A stretch of 64,000 bases of DNA from Flavivirga eckloniae (lineage in GTDB: Bacteria; Bacteroidota; Bacteroidia; Flavobacteriales; Flavobacteriaceae). Of this stretch, positions 1 to 9,033 are shown in pieces (position 1 is the stretch's first letter; the number at the start of each line of letters is the position of its first letter). The stretch lies in NCBI RefSeq assembly GCF_002886045.1, contig NZ_CP025791.1, forward strand, positions 5,099,001 to 5,163,000, written 5' to 3'. The position numbers were made by a program, and so were the translations under genes. Under the pieces are notes generated by a model. That model was not told where the DNA came from, did no database searches, and was given only the letters and a program-made list of their open reading frames with translations.

Positions 1-1
1 A

Positions 2-301
2 GCTCAGGGGATTATTATGGATATTGAAGGTGCTGAATACTATGCTTTACAGGGGATGACCAATACGTTAAAAGCAAGCAAGTTTTTATATATTGAATAT
101 GTGCCTCATCACTTGGAAAATGTATCGAAAACCAATAACGAAGACTTTTTTAGCTTAATAATACCACATTATAATACGGCTAAGTTTATGAATGATACTT
201 CTAAAACTTTTGATATTAGCAATGATAAGGAGGAGTTTTTGTCTTACGTAAACGCTTTAAAAGCAGCTGGAAAATCTGATAATATATTATTTACCAAGTA
301 A
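2..301 (+). CDS. FkbM-family methyltransferase, C-terminal fragment (5' end outside window)
   Basis: The frame is open from base 2 with no stop upstream, so the gene begins before the window. The visible 99 residues start near a DIEGAE motif followed by a leucine-rich stretch and an IEYVP strand. This matches the C-terminal part of FkbM-type SAM-dependent methyltransferases, where D-x-E-G-x-E closes the Rossmann core; compare the second FkbM gene at 7865, which has MDIEGHE. Its likely role is O-methylation of a sugar in the glycan locus. Its 3' end overlaps the convergent glycosyltransferase by 15 bases. The substrate cannot be told. Confidence 0.75.
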   Translation, partial: AQGIIMDIEGAEYYALQGMTNTLKASKFLYIEYVPHHLENVSKTNNEDFFSLIIPHYNTAKFMNDTSKTFDISNDKEEFLSYVNALKAAGKSDNILFTK

Positions 302-1360
302 ATCTCTATAAGCCTTAATGTATTTTTCTGCGGCGTTGTCCCAGTTAAAACTTTTGGCGTGGTTAATATAGTTTTGCGATAAGGTGTCTTTATTGTTATT
401 AAAGGTATTTAATCCGTCTTGCATTACTTTGGCCATATAATCCGGATCGTAATTATCCCAGTAAAAAGCATGCTCACCGCCAATTTCGGGAAGCGAGGTG
501 TTATTGGATAAAAATACAGGTTTTCCAAAGCGCATGGCTTCGATTGGTGGAATACCAAAGCCTTCTCTTAAAGAAGGGAAAACAAAAGCTTCGCAGTTTT
601 GTAGATAATACTGTTTGTCTAATTCCGAAATCTTACCCGTAATTAATACGCGGTCTTGCAGTCCTAATTGAGCTATTGTTTTTTGTAATGTACCGTTAGC
701 ATAGTCGGTATTATTTTTACCAGAAAGAATAAGATGGTATTCGGGCAAAAACTCCAACATTTTTACCAAAGCATGGAAGTTTTTACGTTCGGAAAATTCC
801 CCGATACTGAATAAAAATGGCGCAGTAGTGAGTTGTTCGGGTTTGTAATTCTGTGGGATTTCAATATCTAGAATGGGGTTACCGTTATGAATAACGTATT
901 CGGGAACATCCGGAATATTAAAGTGTTCGTGCGTGGATGCTTTTGCGTAATTCGATATATAGGTAATGGCATGACTTCTATCTAATTTTTCCTGAAAGCG
1001 AACATTATGTTTGTGAGACATATCGCTGGATACTTCTTCAACAAAATTAACATCATGTACCGTTAAAAGATATGGGATATCGTGGTACGGTTCTATCTTG
1101 ATATTTTGATTAAGGCAATGCCATAAATCGTATTTTTTTCTAATTAGAAAGGGCGCATTTCTTCTAAAAGAATAATACTTTTTATAGTTAAAATAGGAGC
1201 CGTATTCAGATTTTAAGGGTTGTGTGTTTTTTGCATGAAGCGTCATTTTAAAATCTGTTACATTAGCGTTATAAAGCCCTTTTATTAAATGGTAATTGAA
1301 TTGACCAAAACCAAAGTGCTGGTTTTTAATGTTATGGGATTCTAAAAAAATATTCTGCAT
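287..1360 (-). CDS. GT4-family glycosyltransferase (GT-B fold)
   Basis: 357 residues, the usual length for a GT4 enzyme. The C-terminal half carries the donor-binding Rossmann domain: FSIGEFSERKN near residue 186, FVFPSLREGFGIPPIEAM near 260-275 with the E-x7-E pair of retaining GT-B transferases, and a SLPEIGG segment shortly after. The N-terminal domain has the TVHDVNF segment typical of the acceptor domain. No membrane segment is visible, so it probably acts on lipid-linked glycan at the cytoplasmic face. It is transcribed away from the LPS kinase gene and convergent with the partial FkbM gene. The sugar it transfers is not predictable. Confidence 0.88.
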   Translation of the reverse strand: MQNIFLESHNIKNQHFGFGQFNYHLIKGLYNANVTDFKMTLHAKNTQPLKSEYGSYFNYKKYYSFRRNAPFLIRKKYDLWHCLNQNIKIEPYHDIPYLLTVHDVNFVEEVSSDMSHKHNVRFQEKLDRSHAITYISNYAKASTHEHFNIPDVPEYVIHNGNPILDIEIPQNYKPEQLTTAPFLFSIGEFSERKNFHALVKMLEFLPEYHLILSGKNNTDYANGTLQKTIAQLGLQDRVLITGKISELDKQYYLQNCEAFVFPSLREGFGIPPIEAMRFGKPVFLSNNTSLPEIGGEHAFYWDNYDPDYMAKVMQDGLNTFNNNKDTLSQNYINHAKSFNWDNAAEKYIKAYRDLLGK

Positions 1361-1716
1361 AGTTGGTTAATTTGACAGATAGGCAGATAATTCATGCGAA
1401 ATTTCTAGGCTAGTTTTTTACAATTAAGCCTGTTTTATTACTTTTTAAATGACGATTATGAGGGATGTAAATGTAATTAATTCAAAAGGATTATTTATCA
1501 TTTAGAATGATATACTTTTTCGATATTCGTTATATGGTATGTTCTTGATTTTTACGAGTATTTTGCTTTGTTTGTTTCTGCTATGTATATTAAGAGGTAT
1601 GGTCTCTTTTCTGAGTTATGTTGATAGGTAAGCTACATGATTTTTTTGTCTTTTTGTTTTAATTTTAAAATTTCAACAAGGATAAACATTACTTTTGCAC
1701 CACAACTATATTTTGA
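1361..1716. other. Intergenic region between divergent genes
   Basis: 356 bases without a supported gene, between the start of the GT4 gene on the minus strand and the start of the LPS kinase gene on the plus strand. It is very AT-rich. It must contain both promoters; only the kinase-side -7 element at 1690-1697 is recognisable. I see no hairpin or repeat. Confidence 0.6.
1690..1697 (+). promoter_or_regulatory. Bacteroidota -7 element TACTTTTG
   Basis: TACTTTTG fits the TAnnTTTG -7 consensus of Bacteroidota housekeeping promoters and lies 19 bases before the ATG of the LPS kinase gene, giving a leader of roughly a dozen bases. No good TTTG -33 box is seen at the usual distance, so this is a partial match. 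Confidence 0.45.
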
Positions 1717-2484
1717 ATGAAGGTTACTAAAAGAATACATGATAGTTTTAAAGAATCGTCTCTTTTTTTAGATGATATTATTACAAATTTTGAGACTAAA
1801 GGTGAGGATTTCGGCAATCAGGATAGAAACTCATTAAAATTATTTAAAACAGGGGATAAGGTATTCAATGTTAAGTCTTTTAGAATTCCCAATATTGTAA
1901 ACCAAATCGCTTATAAGTTTTTTAGAAAGAGTAAGGCGCAACGCTCTTACGAATATGCCAATAAGCTTAAGGCTTTAAATGTTGGTACACCAGAGCCTAT
2001 TGCATATTACGAATACAAAACGCCTTTTTTATTCAAAAAAAGTTATTACATAAGTGAGCAATTAGATTGCGATTTAACTTATAGGGAATTAACAACAGAT
2101 TTTAATTATCCGGATTACGATAATGTACTTAGGGCTTTTACGCGATTCACTTTTGATTTGCACGAAAAGGGCATTCATTTTTTAGACCATTCTCCAGGGA
2201 ACACTTTGATAAAAAAAACGGATACGGGATATAGTTTCTACTTAGTGGATTTGAACCGAATGGAGTTTAAAAATTTAGATTTTGAAACCAGAGTTAAGAA
2301 TTTTTCCAAATTAACCATTCATAAATCAATGGTAGAAGTTATGAGTGATGAATATGCTAAATGTTCTGGGGAAAATTATGATGCTATATTTAATTTAATG
2401 TGGAATCTTACTGAAGAATTTCAATATAGATACCACCGCAAAAGACGCCTTAAAAAGAAACTAAAGTTTTGGAAAAAGGGTTAG
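1717..2484 (+). CDS. WaaP/Kdo-kinase-like lipopolysaccharide kinase
   Basis: 255 residues with the small protein-kinase-like fold of LPS core kinases. The catalytic loop is GIHFLDHSPGNTLI (about residues 151-164), giving the H/D-x4-N arrangement, and it is followed by VDLNRM (about 177-182), the metal-binding D-[LF]-[DN]-R segment typical of this family. The N-terminal lysine-rich stretch with VFNVKSF is probably the ATP-lysine strand. The family phosphorylates Kdo or heptose in the lipid A inner core on the cytoplasmic side. It stands alone, with its own promoter and about 190 bases before the next gene, and fits with the GT9 heptosyltransferase and WaaE-like genes nearby. Which sugar is phosphorylated is inference. 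Confidence 0.8.
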   Translation: MKVTKRIHDSFKESSLFLDDIITNFETKGEDFGNQDRNSLKLFKTGDKVFNVKSFRIPNIVNQIAYKFFRKSKAQRSYEYANKLKALNVGTPEPIAYYEYKTPFLFKKSYYISEQLDCDLTYRELTTDFNYPDYDNVLRAFTRFTFDLHEKGIHFLDHSPGNTLIKKTDTGYSFYLVDLNRMEFKNLDFETRVKNFSKLTIHKSMVEVMSDEYAKCSGENYDAIFNLMWNLTEEFQYRYHRKRRLKKKLKFWKKG

Positions 2485-2615
2485 CCTTAAAAGTAACATC
2501 CCTATATTTAGTTACTTTTTTTCTTCTGAATAATAAAAAATTATAACCTTTAATTTTTTGATTCACAGTAACTTTTTACGCAACATTCAAATTAATCAAA
2601 AAAAACTCAAAAACT

Positions 2616-2644
2616 TTTGAGGGTATTTTCTACGATAACTGTTC
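2616..2644 (+). promoter_or_regulatory. Promoter-like leader, copy 1 of a duplicated pair
   Basis: TTTG (2616-2619), 16 bases, then TAACTGTTC (2636-2644), followed by a 29-base leader to the epimerase ATG. The block from about 2597 to the first codons is nearly repeated before the glycosyltransferase gene at 9034, including GGGTATTTT (2621-2629) and AACTGTTCTA. The -33 box is good; the -7 box only resembles TAnnTTTG. Conservation between two otherwise unrelated genes is the main evidence that it is functional. Confidence 0.55.
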
Positions 2645-2673
2645 TATTACTTAACGGTTATCTGTTTTAATGA

Positions 2674-3654
2674 ATGAAATTAAAAAATAAGAATGTCTTA
2701 ATCACCGGGGGATTAGGATTTATTGGTTCTAATTTGGCCATAAAATTGGTAGAATTAGGAGCCAATGTTACAGTTCTTGATAGTTTAATTCCCGAATATG
2801 GCGGCGTTTTACAAAATGTAGAAACTGTAAAAGACAAAATTAAAATCAATTTTTCTGATGTTAGAGATAAGTTCTCCATAAAATATTTAATTAAGAATCA
2901 GGATTTTTTGTTCAATCTGGCAGGACAGACTAGCCATATGGATTCAATGACAAATCCATTTCAGGATTTAGAAATAAATGCCAAAGCCCAATTGTCAATT
3001 CTAGAAGCTTGCAGAGCGCATAATCCGGATATTAAGATTGTTTTTGCAAGCACACGCCAGTTATACGGTAAACCCCAGTATTTACCTGTAGATGAAAACC
3101 ACCCCATAATCCCTGTTGATGTAAACGGGATAAATAAAATGTCTGGCGAAAACTATCATTTACTTTATAATAATGTTTATGGTATTAAGACTAGTGTTTT
3201 ACGATTAACCAACACGTATGGCCCTCGGTTAAGAATAAAAGATGCCCGGCAAACCTTTTTAGGCATCTGGATTAGAAATGTTATAGAAGACAAGCCCTTT
3301 TTAATTTTTGGAGATGGATTACAGGTTAGGGATTACAATTATGTAGACGATGTTGTAGATGCTTTTATTTTATGCGCACTTTCAGAAAAAACCAATGGTC
3401 ATATATACAACCTGGGAGATTCCAATCCTATAAACCTTAAGGAAACAGCTTCTATACTCATTGAGGAAAATAGAAAGGGGACTTATGAAATGATACCATT
3501 TCCAGAAGACAGGAAAAGCATTGATATAGGTGATTTTTATGCCAATTTCGATAAGATTAGTCAAGATTTAGGATGGTACCCCAAAACGTCTTTTAGAGAA
3601 GGCATTCGAGAAACTTTAGCTTATTATAAACAAAACATGGCTGATTATATTTAA
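2674..3654 (+). CDS. NAD-dependent epimerase/dehydratase-family protein lacking the catalytic tyrosine
   Basis: 326 residues, extended short-chain dehydrogenase fold. TGGLGFIG (11-18) is the NAD-binding glycine motif, D36 follows the second strand, and STR at 126-128 replaces the usual S-S/T-x. The catalytic Y-x3-K should fall at 151-155, but the sequence is N-G-I-N-K: the lysine is present and the tyrosine is asparagine. The rest, including [10 protein letters not shown] and [12 protein letters not shown], is well preserved, so this is not simple decay. It is the first gene of a tight operon, one base before the aminotransferase, so it probably acts on an NDP-sugar, perhaps as a variant dehydratase/epimerase or as a binding protein. 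Its exact reaction is not predictable. Confidence 0.85.
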   Translation: MKLKNKNVLITGGLGFIGSNLAIKLVELGANVTVLDSLIPEYGGVLQNVETVKDKIKINFSDVRDKFSIKYLIKNQDFLFNLAGQTSHMDSMTNPFQDLEINAKAQLSILEACRAHNPDIKIVFASTRQLYGKPQYLPVDENHPIIPVDVNGINKMSGENYHLLYNNVYGIKTSVLRLTNTYGPRLRIKDARQTFLGIWIRNVIEDKPFLIFGDGLQVRDYNYVDDVVDAFILCALSEKTNGHIYNLGDSNPINLKETASILIEENRKGTYEMIPFPEDRKSIDIGDFYANFDKISQDLGWYPKTSFREGIRETLAYYKQNMADYI

Positions 3655-3655
3655 T

Positions 3656-4741
3656 ATGATTCCCTTCAATAATTTTAAATCCCACTACATAGACCTTAAG
3701 CCTAATATAGATAATGCCATAGCCCGAGTAATGGACAGTGGTTGGTATGTTTTAGGCAAGGAGGTTGAGGCATTCGAGAATGAATTTGCACAATATCTTA
3801 ATGCTAAATACTGTATAGGAGTAGCTTCGGGTACCGAAGCGATAACCTTGGCTTTAATGGCAAACGATATAGGGCAGGGCGATGAAGTAATAACCACTAA
3901 TGTTACGGCATTTCCAACAATTACTGGTATTGTACAAGCTGGTGCAAAACCTGTAGTTGTGGATGTTTTTAAGGAAGATGGCCTTATTGATTTTACAAAA
4001 ATAGCTTCAAAGATCAATGAGAATACCAAGGCTATGGTTCCGGTACATCTATACGGACAGAGTTGCGATATGGATCAGATTTTAAAAATCGCAAGGCAGC
4101 ATAATTTGTACGTTATAGAAGATTGTGCTCAGGCAACAGGAGCTACATATAAAAATAAAAAGTGTGGCACCATAGGCGACTGCGGTACTTTTTCCTTTTA
4201 CCCAACAAAAAATTTGGGAGCATATGGCGATGGAGGTGCTATAACAACTAATAGCGAAGCGATTTATAATAAGTTACTCGCGCTAAGAAACTATGGGCAA
4301 ACAGAACGGTATCATCACGATTTTAATGGTATAAACAGTCGATTAGATGAACTACAAGCTGCTATTTTAAGAGCAAAGCTTCCTTTTTTAGATCATTGGA
4401 ACAAAAAGCGAGAACAAATCGCTTTCTATTATAAATCACATCTTAAACGCGTTGAGTTTATAAGAGAAAACAAGTACGGCAAATCTGTTTACCATCTATT
4501 CGTAATTAAAGTAGAAAATAGAGTTCACTTCTTAGAATATTTAAAAGACAATGGTGTGTCTGCATTAATACATTACCCAATTCCTATACATAAGCAAAAC
4601 GCTTTTTTATATCAAAAAGATGAAATGTTAAAAGAATCGGAGGGTTTTACAGGTCATATTTTAAGCTTACCTATATATCCCGAATTATCAGAAAAAGACC
4701 TTCAAAAAATTGTTACCGTAATAAATAATTATGAGTCATAA
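3656..4741 (+). CDS. DegT/DnrJ/EryC1/StrS-family PLP-dependent sugar aminotransferase
   Basis: 361 residues, full length for the family. The PLP lysine is K185 in the [14 protein letters not shown] block. VASGTEA (57-63) binds the PLP phosphate, EDCAQATGA (145-153) supplies the pyridine-contacting Asp and the stacking region, and [10 protein letters not shown] is the conserved substrate-side motif. Such enzymes transfer an amino group from glutamate to a keto-sugar nucleotide. It follows the epimerase with a one-base gap and overlaps the next gene by 11 bases, indicating translational coupling. Together they imply an amino-deoxy sugar in the surface glycan. The position aminated is unknown. 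Confidence 0.92.
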   Translation: MIPFNNFKSHYIDLKPNIDNAIARVMDSGWYVLGKEVEAFENEFAQYLNAKYCIGVASGTEAITLALMANDIGQGDEVITTNVTAFPTITGIVQAGAKPVVVDVFKEDGLIDFTKIASKINENTKAMVPVHLYGQSCDMDQILKIARQHNLYVIEDCAQATGATYKNKKCGTIGDCGTFSFYPTKNLGAYGDGGAITTNSEAIYNKLLALRNYGQTERYHHDFNGINSRLDELQAAILRAKLPFLDHWNKKREQIAFYYKSHLKRVEFIRENKYGKSVYHLFVIKVENRVHFLEYLKDNGVSALIHYPIPIHKQNAFLYQKDEMLKESEGFTGHILSLPIYPELSEKDLQKIVTVINNYES

Positions 4742-5669
4742 AGAAGCAGTATCTATTGTAATACCTGTTTACAACGGAGAAAAGTCTATCACAAATTTAG
4801 TAGCACATCTTATAGCTAAATTATCCCCGTCCTACAGATTAGAAATTGTGTTGGTGAATGATTGTTCTAAAGATAATTCAGAGGCTGTTTGTGTTTCTGT
4901 TTATCAAAAACATACAGACGTTGTTAAATTCTTGAGCCTCTCAAAAAATGTAGGAGAGCACAATGCTGTTATGGCGGGGTTAAACCATATTACAGGAAAT
5001 TATGTCGTAATTATGGATGACGATTTTCAAAATCCGGTAAGCGAGGTCATTAAACTTATAGAGCATGCCATAATAACCCAGAACGATGTTGTTTATAGTT
5101 ATTATGATAAAAAAGAACATTCATTTTTTAGAAACTTAGGTAGCAGATTCAACGATAAAATGGCAACAATCCTACTTAAGAAACCTAAAGACCTTTACCT
5201 ATCTAGTTTTAAGGTTATGAATAAGTTTTTGGTAGAAGAAATCATTAAATACAATTTACCATTTCCGTATATAGATGGGTTAATTTTAAGAACAACCAAT
5301 AACATTGGGAAACTTAAGGTAAAGCATGATAAAAGAACCAATGGCCCTTCAAATTATACACTTAAAAAGTTAGTGGCGCTTTGGATGAATATGTTTACTA
5401 ATTTTTCCATTTTACCACTTCGGGTTTCAATGGTAATCGGTTTTGTTTTTTCCTTATTTGGTTTCGGGTATGGTCTGTTTGCCATCATCGAAAAATTATA
5501 TAACCCAGATTTACCTGTTGGTTATACGGCTTTAATTGTTTTGGTATCCATTTTTTCCGGAATCCAATTAATGGCCTTAGGGATGGTAGGGGAGTATTTG
5601 GGGAGAATGTTTATGTCTCAAAATAAAAAGCCGCAATATTCAATAAGAAAAATATACACCAAGCAATAA
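4731..5669 (+). CDS. GT2 polyprenyl-phosphate sugar transferase, GtrB/ArnC/DPM1-like
   Basis: 312 residues. The N-terminal GT-A domain has VIPVYNG, VNDCSKD (42-48) and the metal-binding IMDDDFQNP (94-102). The C-terminal third has two membrane helices (about 230-255 and 263-285) and ends in [17 protein letters not shown], the hallmark tail of the ArnC/GtrB/DPM1 subfamily. Members load a sugar from its nucleotide onto undecaprenyl phosphate at the inner face of the inner membrane. The GT-C-type membrane protein two genes downstream is the natural consumer of that lipid-linked donor. It overlaps its upstream neighbour by 11 bases and abuts the methyltransferase through a TAATG junction. Confidence 0.9.
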   Translation: MSHKEAVSIVIPVYNGEKSITNLVAHLIAKLSPSYRLEIVLVNDCSKDNSEAVCVSVYQKHTDVVKFLSLSKNVGEHNAVMAGLNHITGNYVVIMDDDFQNPVSEVIKLIEHAIITQNDVVYSYYDKKEHSFFRNLGSRFNDKMATILLKKPKDLYLSSFKVMNKFLVEEIIKYNLPFPYIDGLILRTTNNIGKLKVKHDKRTNGPSNYTLKKLVALWMNMFTNFSILPLRVSMVIGFVFSLFGFGYGLFAIIEKLYNPDLPVGYTALIVLVSIFSGIQLMALGMVGEYLGRMFMSQNKKPQYSIRKIYTKQ

Positions 5670-6418
5670 TGGAAAACCAGGAATACTATAAAATGTATCA
5701 ACAGGAAAATGAGTTTTGGTGGTACAAAATTTTACATAACATTGTTAAGCAGTTTATTCTTAAAAGTTTTCCAAAAGGAGATTTAAAAATTTTCGATGCC
5801 GGTTGTGGAACCGGAAGAATGATAGAGGTTTTGCAACCGTTTGGAGACGTATCGGGTTTAGATTTTTCTACAGAAGCCGTTAGTTTTTCAAAAGAAAGAG
5901 GTTTAAAAAATATTTATCAAGGCGATATTAATACTTGGGAGTTTAAAGAAAATAGTTACGATGTTATTATTTCCTTAGATGTATTGTATCATGAATCGAT
6001 AATAGATGAAAAAATTATTCTGAAGCGTATGTATAATGGATTAAAAGACAATGGCATTTTAATTTTAAACCTACCAGCATTTAACCACTTAAAACGAGAA
6101 CATGATATCTGTGTTCAGACAAAAAAAAGATTTACAAGGAAACCTACAAATAAAACATTAAAGCAGTTAAACTTTAAGATATTAAAATCTACTTACAGAA
6201 TACCATTGCTCTATTTCGTTATTTTGGCTTTAAAACTGAAAAGGAAAATCGTTAAGCCAAAAACGACACAATCTGATTTAAATATGATTGCAAAACCAAT
6301 TAACGGCTTTTTTACTTTTCTTGGCGCACTTGAAAATAAATACATTTCGAAAATAGGAAGCCTGCCCCTGGGAAGTTCATTGTTTATTGTTGCAAAAAAA
6401 ATGAGCGATGATGTTTAA
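5669..6418 (+). CDS. Class I SAM-dependent methyltransferase
   Basis: 249 residues. The SAM-binding motif I is FDAGCGTGRMIE (about 43-54), followed by an acidic residue after strand 2 (SGLDFS) and the motif IV-like VIISLDVLYHE region. This is a methyltransf_11/25-type fold. The C-terminal third contains a hydrophobic stretch (PLLYFVILALKL) that may touch the membrane. Its ATG overlaps the stop of the GtrB-like gene by one base and its own end overlaps the next gene by 11 bases, so it belongs to the sugar operon. It may methylate a sugar or a lipid-linked intermediate; the substrate is not predictable. Confidence 0.82.
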   Translation: MENQEYYKMYQQENEFWWYKILHNIVKQFILKSFPKGDLKIFDAGCGTGRMIEVLQPFGDVSGLDFSTEAVSFSKERGLKNIYQGDINTWEFKENSYDVIISLDVLYHESIIDEKIILKRMYNGLKDNGILILNLPAFNHLKREHDICVQTKKRFTRKPTNKTLKQLNFKILKSTYRIPLLYFVILALKLKRKIVKPKTTQSDLNMIAKPINGFFTFLGALENKYISKIGSLPLGSSLFIVAKKMSDDV

Positions 6419-7820
6419 TTTGTTTAACAATAAAATGATCTATTATGGTTTGCTGTTCCTTTTTATAGCCTTAACAGGAAGCTATTTGTTTATTATTTAT
6501 GCATTTCCTTCGGTTTCTAACGATTCTGGATATTATTTAAAAATAGCTTACGATCTGGCAAATGGATTGTCATTTTTTAAAGAACTTAATTGCAGTTATT
6601 CACCTTTGGTAATGTATATGCTTTCTGTACCATTTTATTTTAGCGATGGTATTGGGTTGGTATTTATGTTTACGTATTACTTTGCTGTATTTCCTTTAAT
6701 TGGTGTGCTCTTTTATCAAATATTAAAGCATTACAGCAGTAGCAAAAAAATGTGTCTTTTTTTTACCACCTTATTAATTGCAGCAAATTTTGTTTTTGAA
6801 GGGTTTCATATATTATTGGAACCTTATGTTTTGTTGTTTCAATTAACCGCTATTTGGATATTGTTAACATGGAAACTTAAAAGCAGCAGCTTGTTTTTGG
6901 TAGGTGTATTAATTTTTTTAGCCTTTTACTCGAAACAATATGGGCTTTTTATATTTCCGGCCGTCGTGTTTTGGATCTATAAAGAAGCCAATAATACCAA
7001 ACGGTTTTTTATTAAAACCAGTTATTTGGGCTTTGGTTTTTTGGTGCCTATATTATTAGCAATAGGTTATTTTTATACATATGAAAATATTGCTGTCGTT
7101 AATTTTTTAGCCAGACTGTTTGGTATAGATGCCTTAAAAGGGGATGAGGTTATTACATGGGTAGCGTATACCACGGCTGGAGTTTTTAAAAAAGTGGGGC
7201 AATTTACTATAGACTTTCCATTTTTTGCGTTGCTTCTATTTTTTATCTTTAGTAAAAAGAATAAGATCACATCACAAATTAATGGTTTTTCTCTATTGCT
7301 AGTAATTGGTGCGTTTTGCACGCTTTACTTTGCATATTATTCGCATTATTTTCAACTCATAATACCTTATGTAATCCTTGCTATGCTTTCGTTTGGCAGG
7401 AATATTTTAGAGAAGAAGTCTATGATACTAGTTCCTTTATGTCTTGTATTTTTAGTTGGAGCTTCGCTTAAATATAAAAACAAGTTTGTAGAAAAAAGGG
7501 AACACCATCATGAACAATTGGTTAATATACCAGTTCTTAAATCTAACGTGATTAGTAAGGATGTTTATTTACACGGTATATCGCCAGCCTATTATTTTTT
7601 GTGCAAATATAATTCGCCAAGTTATGCTGTTTTAGGTTATAAATACCCTGTATCGTTAACATTGAATACCATTGCGAGCGAAATTTCTAAAGGAGGCTGT
7701 ATTTTAATCGAGCCAAAATTCTTTAAACCAGAACTCTTTAATGCCTATTCAAAAATAAATGAGTTTAAAGTTATGGACGGATCAAATAGTAAAACAATTT
7801 TTCTTTTAGAAAAAAACTAA
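6408..7820 (+). CDS. Multi-pass membrane protein, GT-C (GT39/ArnT-like) glycosyltransferase
   Basis: 470 residues with about ten hydrophobic helices spread over residues 1-350 and a soluble C-terminal tail. The first periplasmic loop carries an acidic residue just after helix 1 (SNDSGYYLKIAYDL), the place where GT-C enzymes keep their catalytic Asp. I infer that it uses the polyprenyl-phosphate sugar made by the GtrB-like enzyme at 4731 and transfers it to a glycan in the periplasm, as in O-antigen-modifying Gtr systems. Sequence identity within GT-C proteins is low, so an alternative is an uncharacterised membrane protein of the same operon. The start could be either of two adjacent ATGs (6408 or 6411). 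Confidence 0.7.
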   Translation: MMFNLFNNKMIYYGLLFLFIALTGSYLFIIYAFPSVSNDSGYYLKIAYDLANGLSFFKELNCSYSPLVMYMLSVPFYFSDGIGLVFMFTYYFAVFPLIGVLFYQILKHYSSSKKMCLFFTTLLIAANFVFEGFHILLEPYVLLFQLTAIWILLTWKLKSSSLFLVGVLIFLAFYSKQYGLFIFPAVVFWIYKEANNTKRFFIKTSYLGFGFLVPILLAIGYFYTYENIAVVNFLARLFGIDALKGDEVITWVAYTTAGVFKKVGQFTIDFPFFALLLFFIFSKKNKITSQINGFSLLLVIGAFCTLYFAYYSHYFQLIIPYVILAMLSFGRNILEKKSMILVPLCLVFLVGASLKYKNKFVEKREHHHEQLVNIPVLKSNVISKDVYLHGISPAYYFLCKYNSPSYAVLGYKYPVSLTLNTIASEISKGGCILIEPKFFKPELFNAYSKINEFKVMDGSNSKTIFLLEKN

Positions 7821-7864
7821 CCGTATTTACCATGTTATCTCTCAATTTAATTGACTAAAAAATT

Positions 7865-8797
7865 ATGAAGCTTACCAACAGATGTTTGAATGTTTTATCC
7901 AGTATTACAAGAAAACTGGCTTACCACCAAAAACTTAATCAGTTATACAAACATTTTAACAGAATGGCATTGGCGTTAGGTGCAGAGCCGATAGTTACGG
8001 CCAAAATGAAAGACAATACCAAAATATTGGTAGACCTAAGTACAAGAACCGAAAGAGTGTCTTTTTACACTGGTAAATACGATCCCGAATTAATTACCGT
8101 AATTCATTCTTTGTTTAACCCCAATAAGTGTTTTTTGGATATAGGAGCCAATATTGGTTTTTATTCCGTTTCAATGAGTCATCTTATTAGGAATAAAAAA
8201 GCTACAGGACATGTTATTGCTTTTGAACCATTTGAGGGTAACTACTTAAGGTTAGTCAAAAACCTGGAGATAAATAACTTAAGCAAAGTATGTAAAGCAA
8301 ACCCTTTTGGATTATCAAATAAATCAGATACAACCGAGATAACTTTAAGGGAGGACTTTAAACATGGGGCTAATACTGGAAATGCAGCCATACGTACAAG
8401 TGAGGCTATGGATGAAGGCTTTAAAGTGTCACCGATTAAACTTGAAAGATTAGACGATATCTGGCATAAAGATTTTAGCGAGAACAAAAGCATAGATATG
8501 ATAAAGATGGATATTGAAGGGCACGAAGACTTTTGTTTGGATGGTGGACAAGAGGTTATAAACAAGCACCGTCCAACTATACTCATGGAAGTTAATAAGC
8601 CTTATTATGAGGCACGAGGGGTTAAATTGGATGAACAGTTCTTCCCGCTTATTCCAGAAAACTATAATATTTATAAGCAAAAAGGGACTAAATGGGAGCG
8701 TATAGAATCTTTAACTGTATGTACAACCATTGATAATGTATTCTTAATTCCACAGGAAAAACTTAGCCTAAGCGGTTACCATATTTTTGAAGGTTAA
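7865..8797 (+). CDS. FkbM-family SAM-dependent methyltransferase
   Basis: 310 residues. Motif I is FLDIGANIGFYS (about 94-105), then AFEPFEGNY binds the ribose, and KMDIEGHEDFCLDG closes the core, all typical of FkbM-type O-methyltransferases. FkbM proteins in polysaccharide loci methylate hydroxyl groups of sugars. It lies 44 bases after the GT-C gene on the same strand and is probably the last gene of that operon. It is a distinct paralogue of the fragment at the window start. About 240 bases without a gene follow. Confidence 0.87.
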   Translation: MKLTNRCLNVLSSITRKLAYHQKLNQLYKHFNRMALALGAEPIVTAKMKDNTKILVDLSTRTERVSFYTGKYDPELITVIHSLFNPNKCFLDIGANIGFYSVSMSHLIRNKKATGHVIAFEPFEGNYLRLVKNLEINNLSKVCKANPFGLSNKSDTTEITLREDFKHGANTGNAAIRTSEAMDEGFKVSPIKLERLDDIWHKDFSENKSIDMIKMDIEGHEDFCLDGGQEVINKHRPTILMEVNKPYYEARGVKLDEQFFPLIPENYNIYKQKGTKWERIESLTVCTTIDNVFLIPQEKLSLSGYHIFEG

Positions 8798-8976
8798 CGG
8801 AATTGGGAGTTTTTCCTTTTCCTCTATAACAACTCTTATTTTTTGATAGAGTATTTGTTAAAATAACACATTGCATTCTTTCGAAAGGGCAATTAACCGA
8901 TTCCTTCAATAACTACTTTTCATTGGTGTTAACGGCAAAACACTTTAACATTTTCAATTCAAAAAAACTTAAAAAT

Positions 8977-9006
8977 TTTGTAGGGTATTTTTCAGATTAA
9001 CTGTTC
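8977..9006 (+). promoter_or_regulatory. Promoter-like leader, copy 2 of a duplicated pair
   Basis: TTTG (8977-8980), 17 bases, then TAACTGTTC (8998-9006), 27 bases before the ATG at 9034. It is a close copy of the block before the epimerase gene at 2674: GGGTATTTT is at 8983-8991 and AACTGTTCTA at 8999-9008. The similarity continues into the first codons, where both proteins begin MKLKNK. Confidence 0.55.
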
Positions 9007-9033
9007 TAGTTAAATAGCCTATTTATTTAAACA

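Noticed and set aside
3685-4029. 114-codon open frame antisense to the aminotransferase gene.
   Set aside because: Shadow frame within a well-supported gene; no domain and no start context.
8242-8680. Two antisense open frames within the FkbM gene.
   Set aside because: Overlap the methyltransferase core, no domain content, composition typical of a shadow frame.
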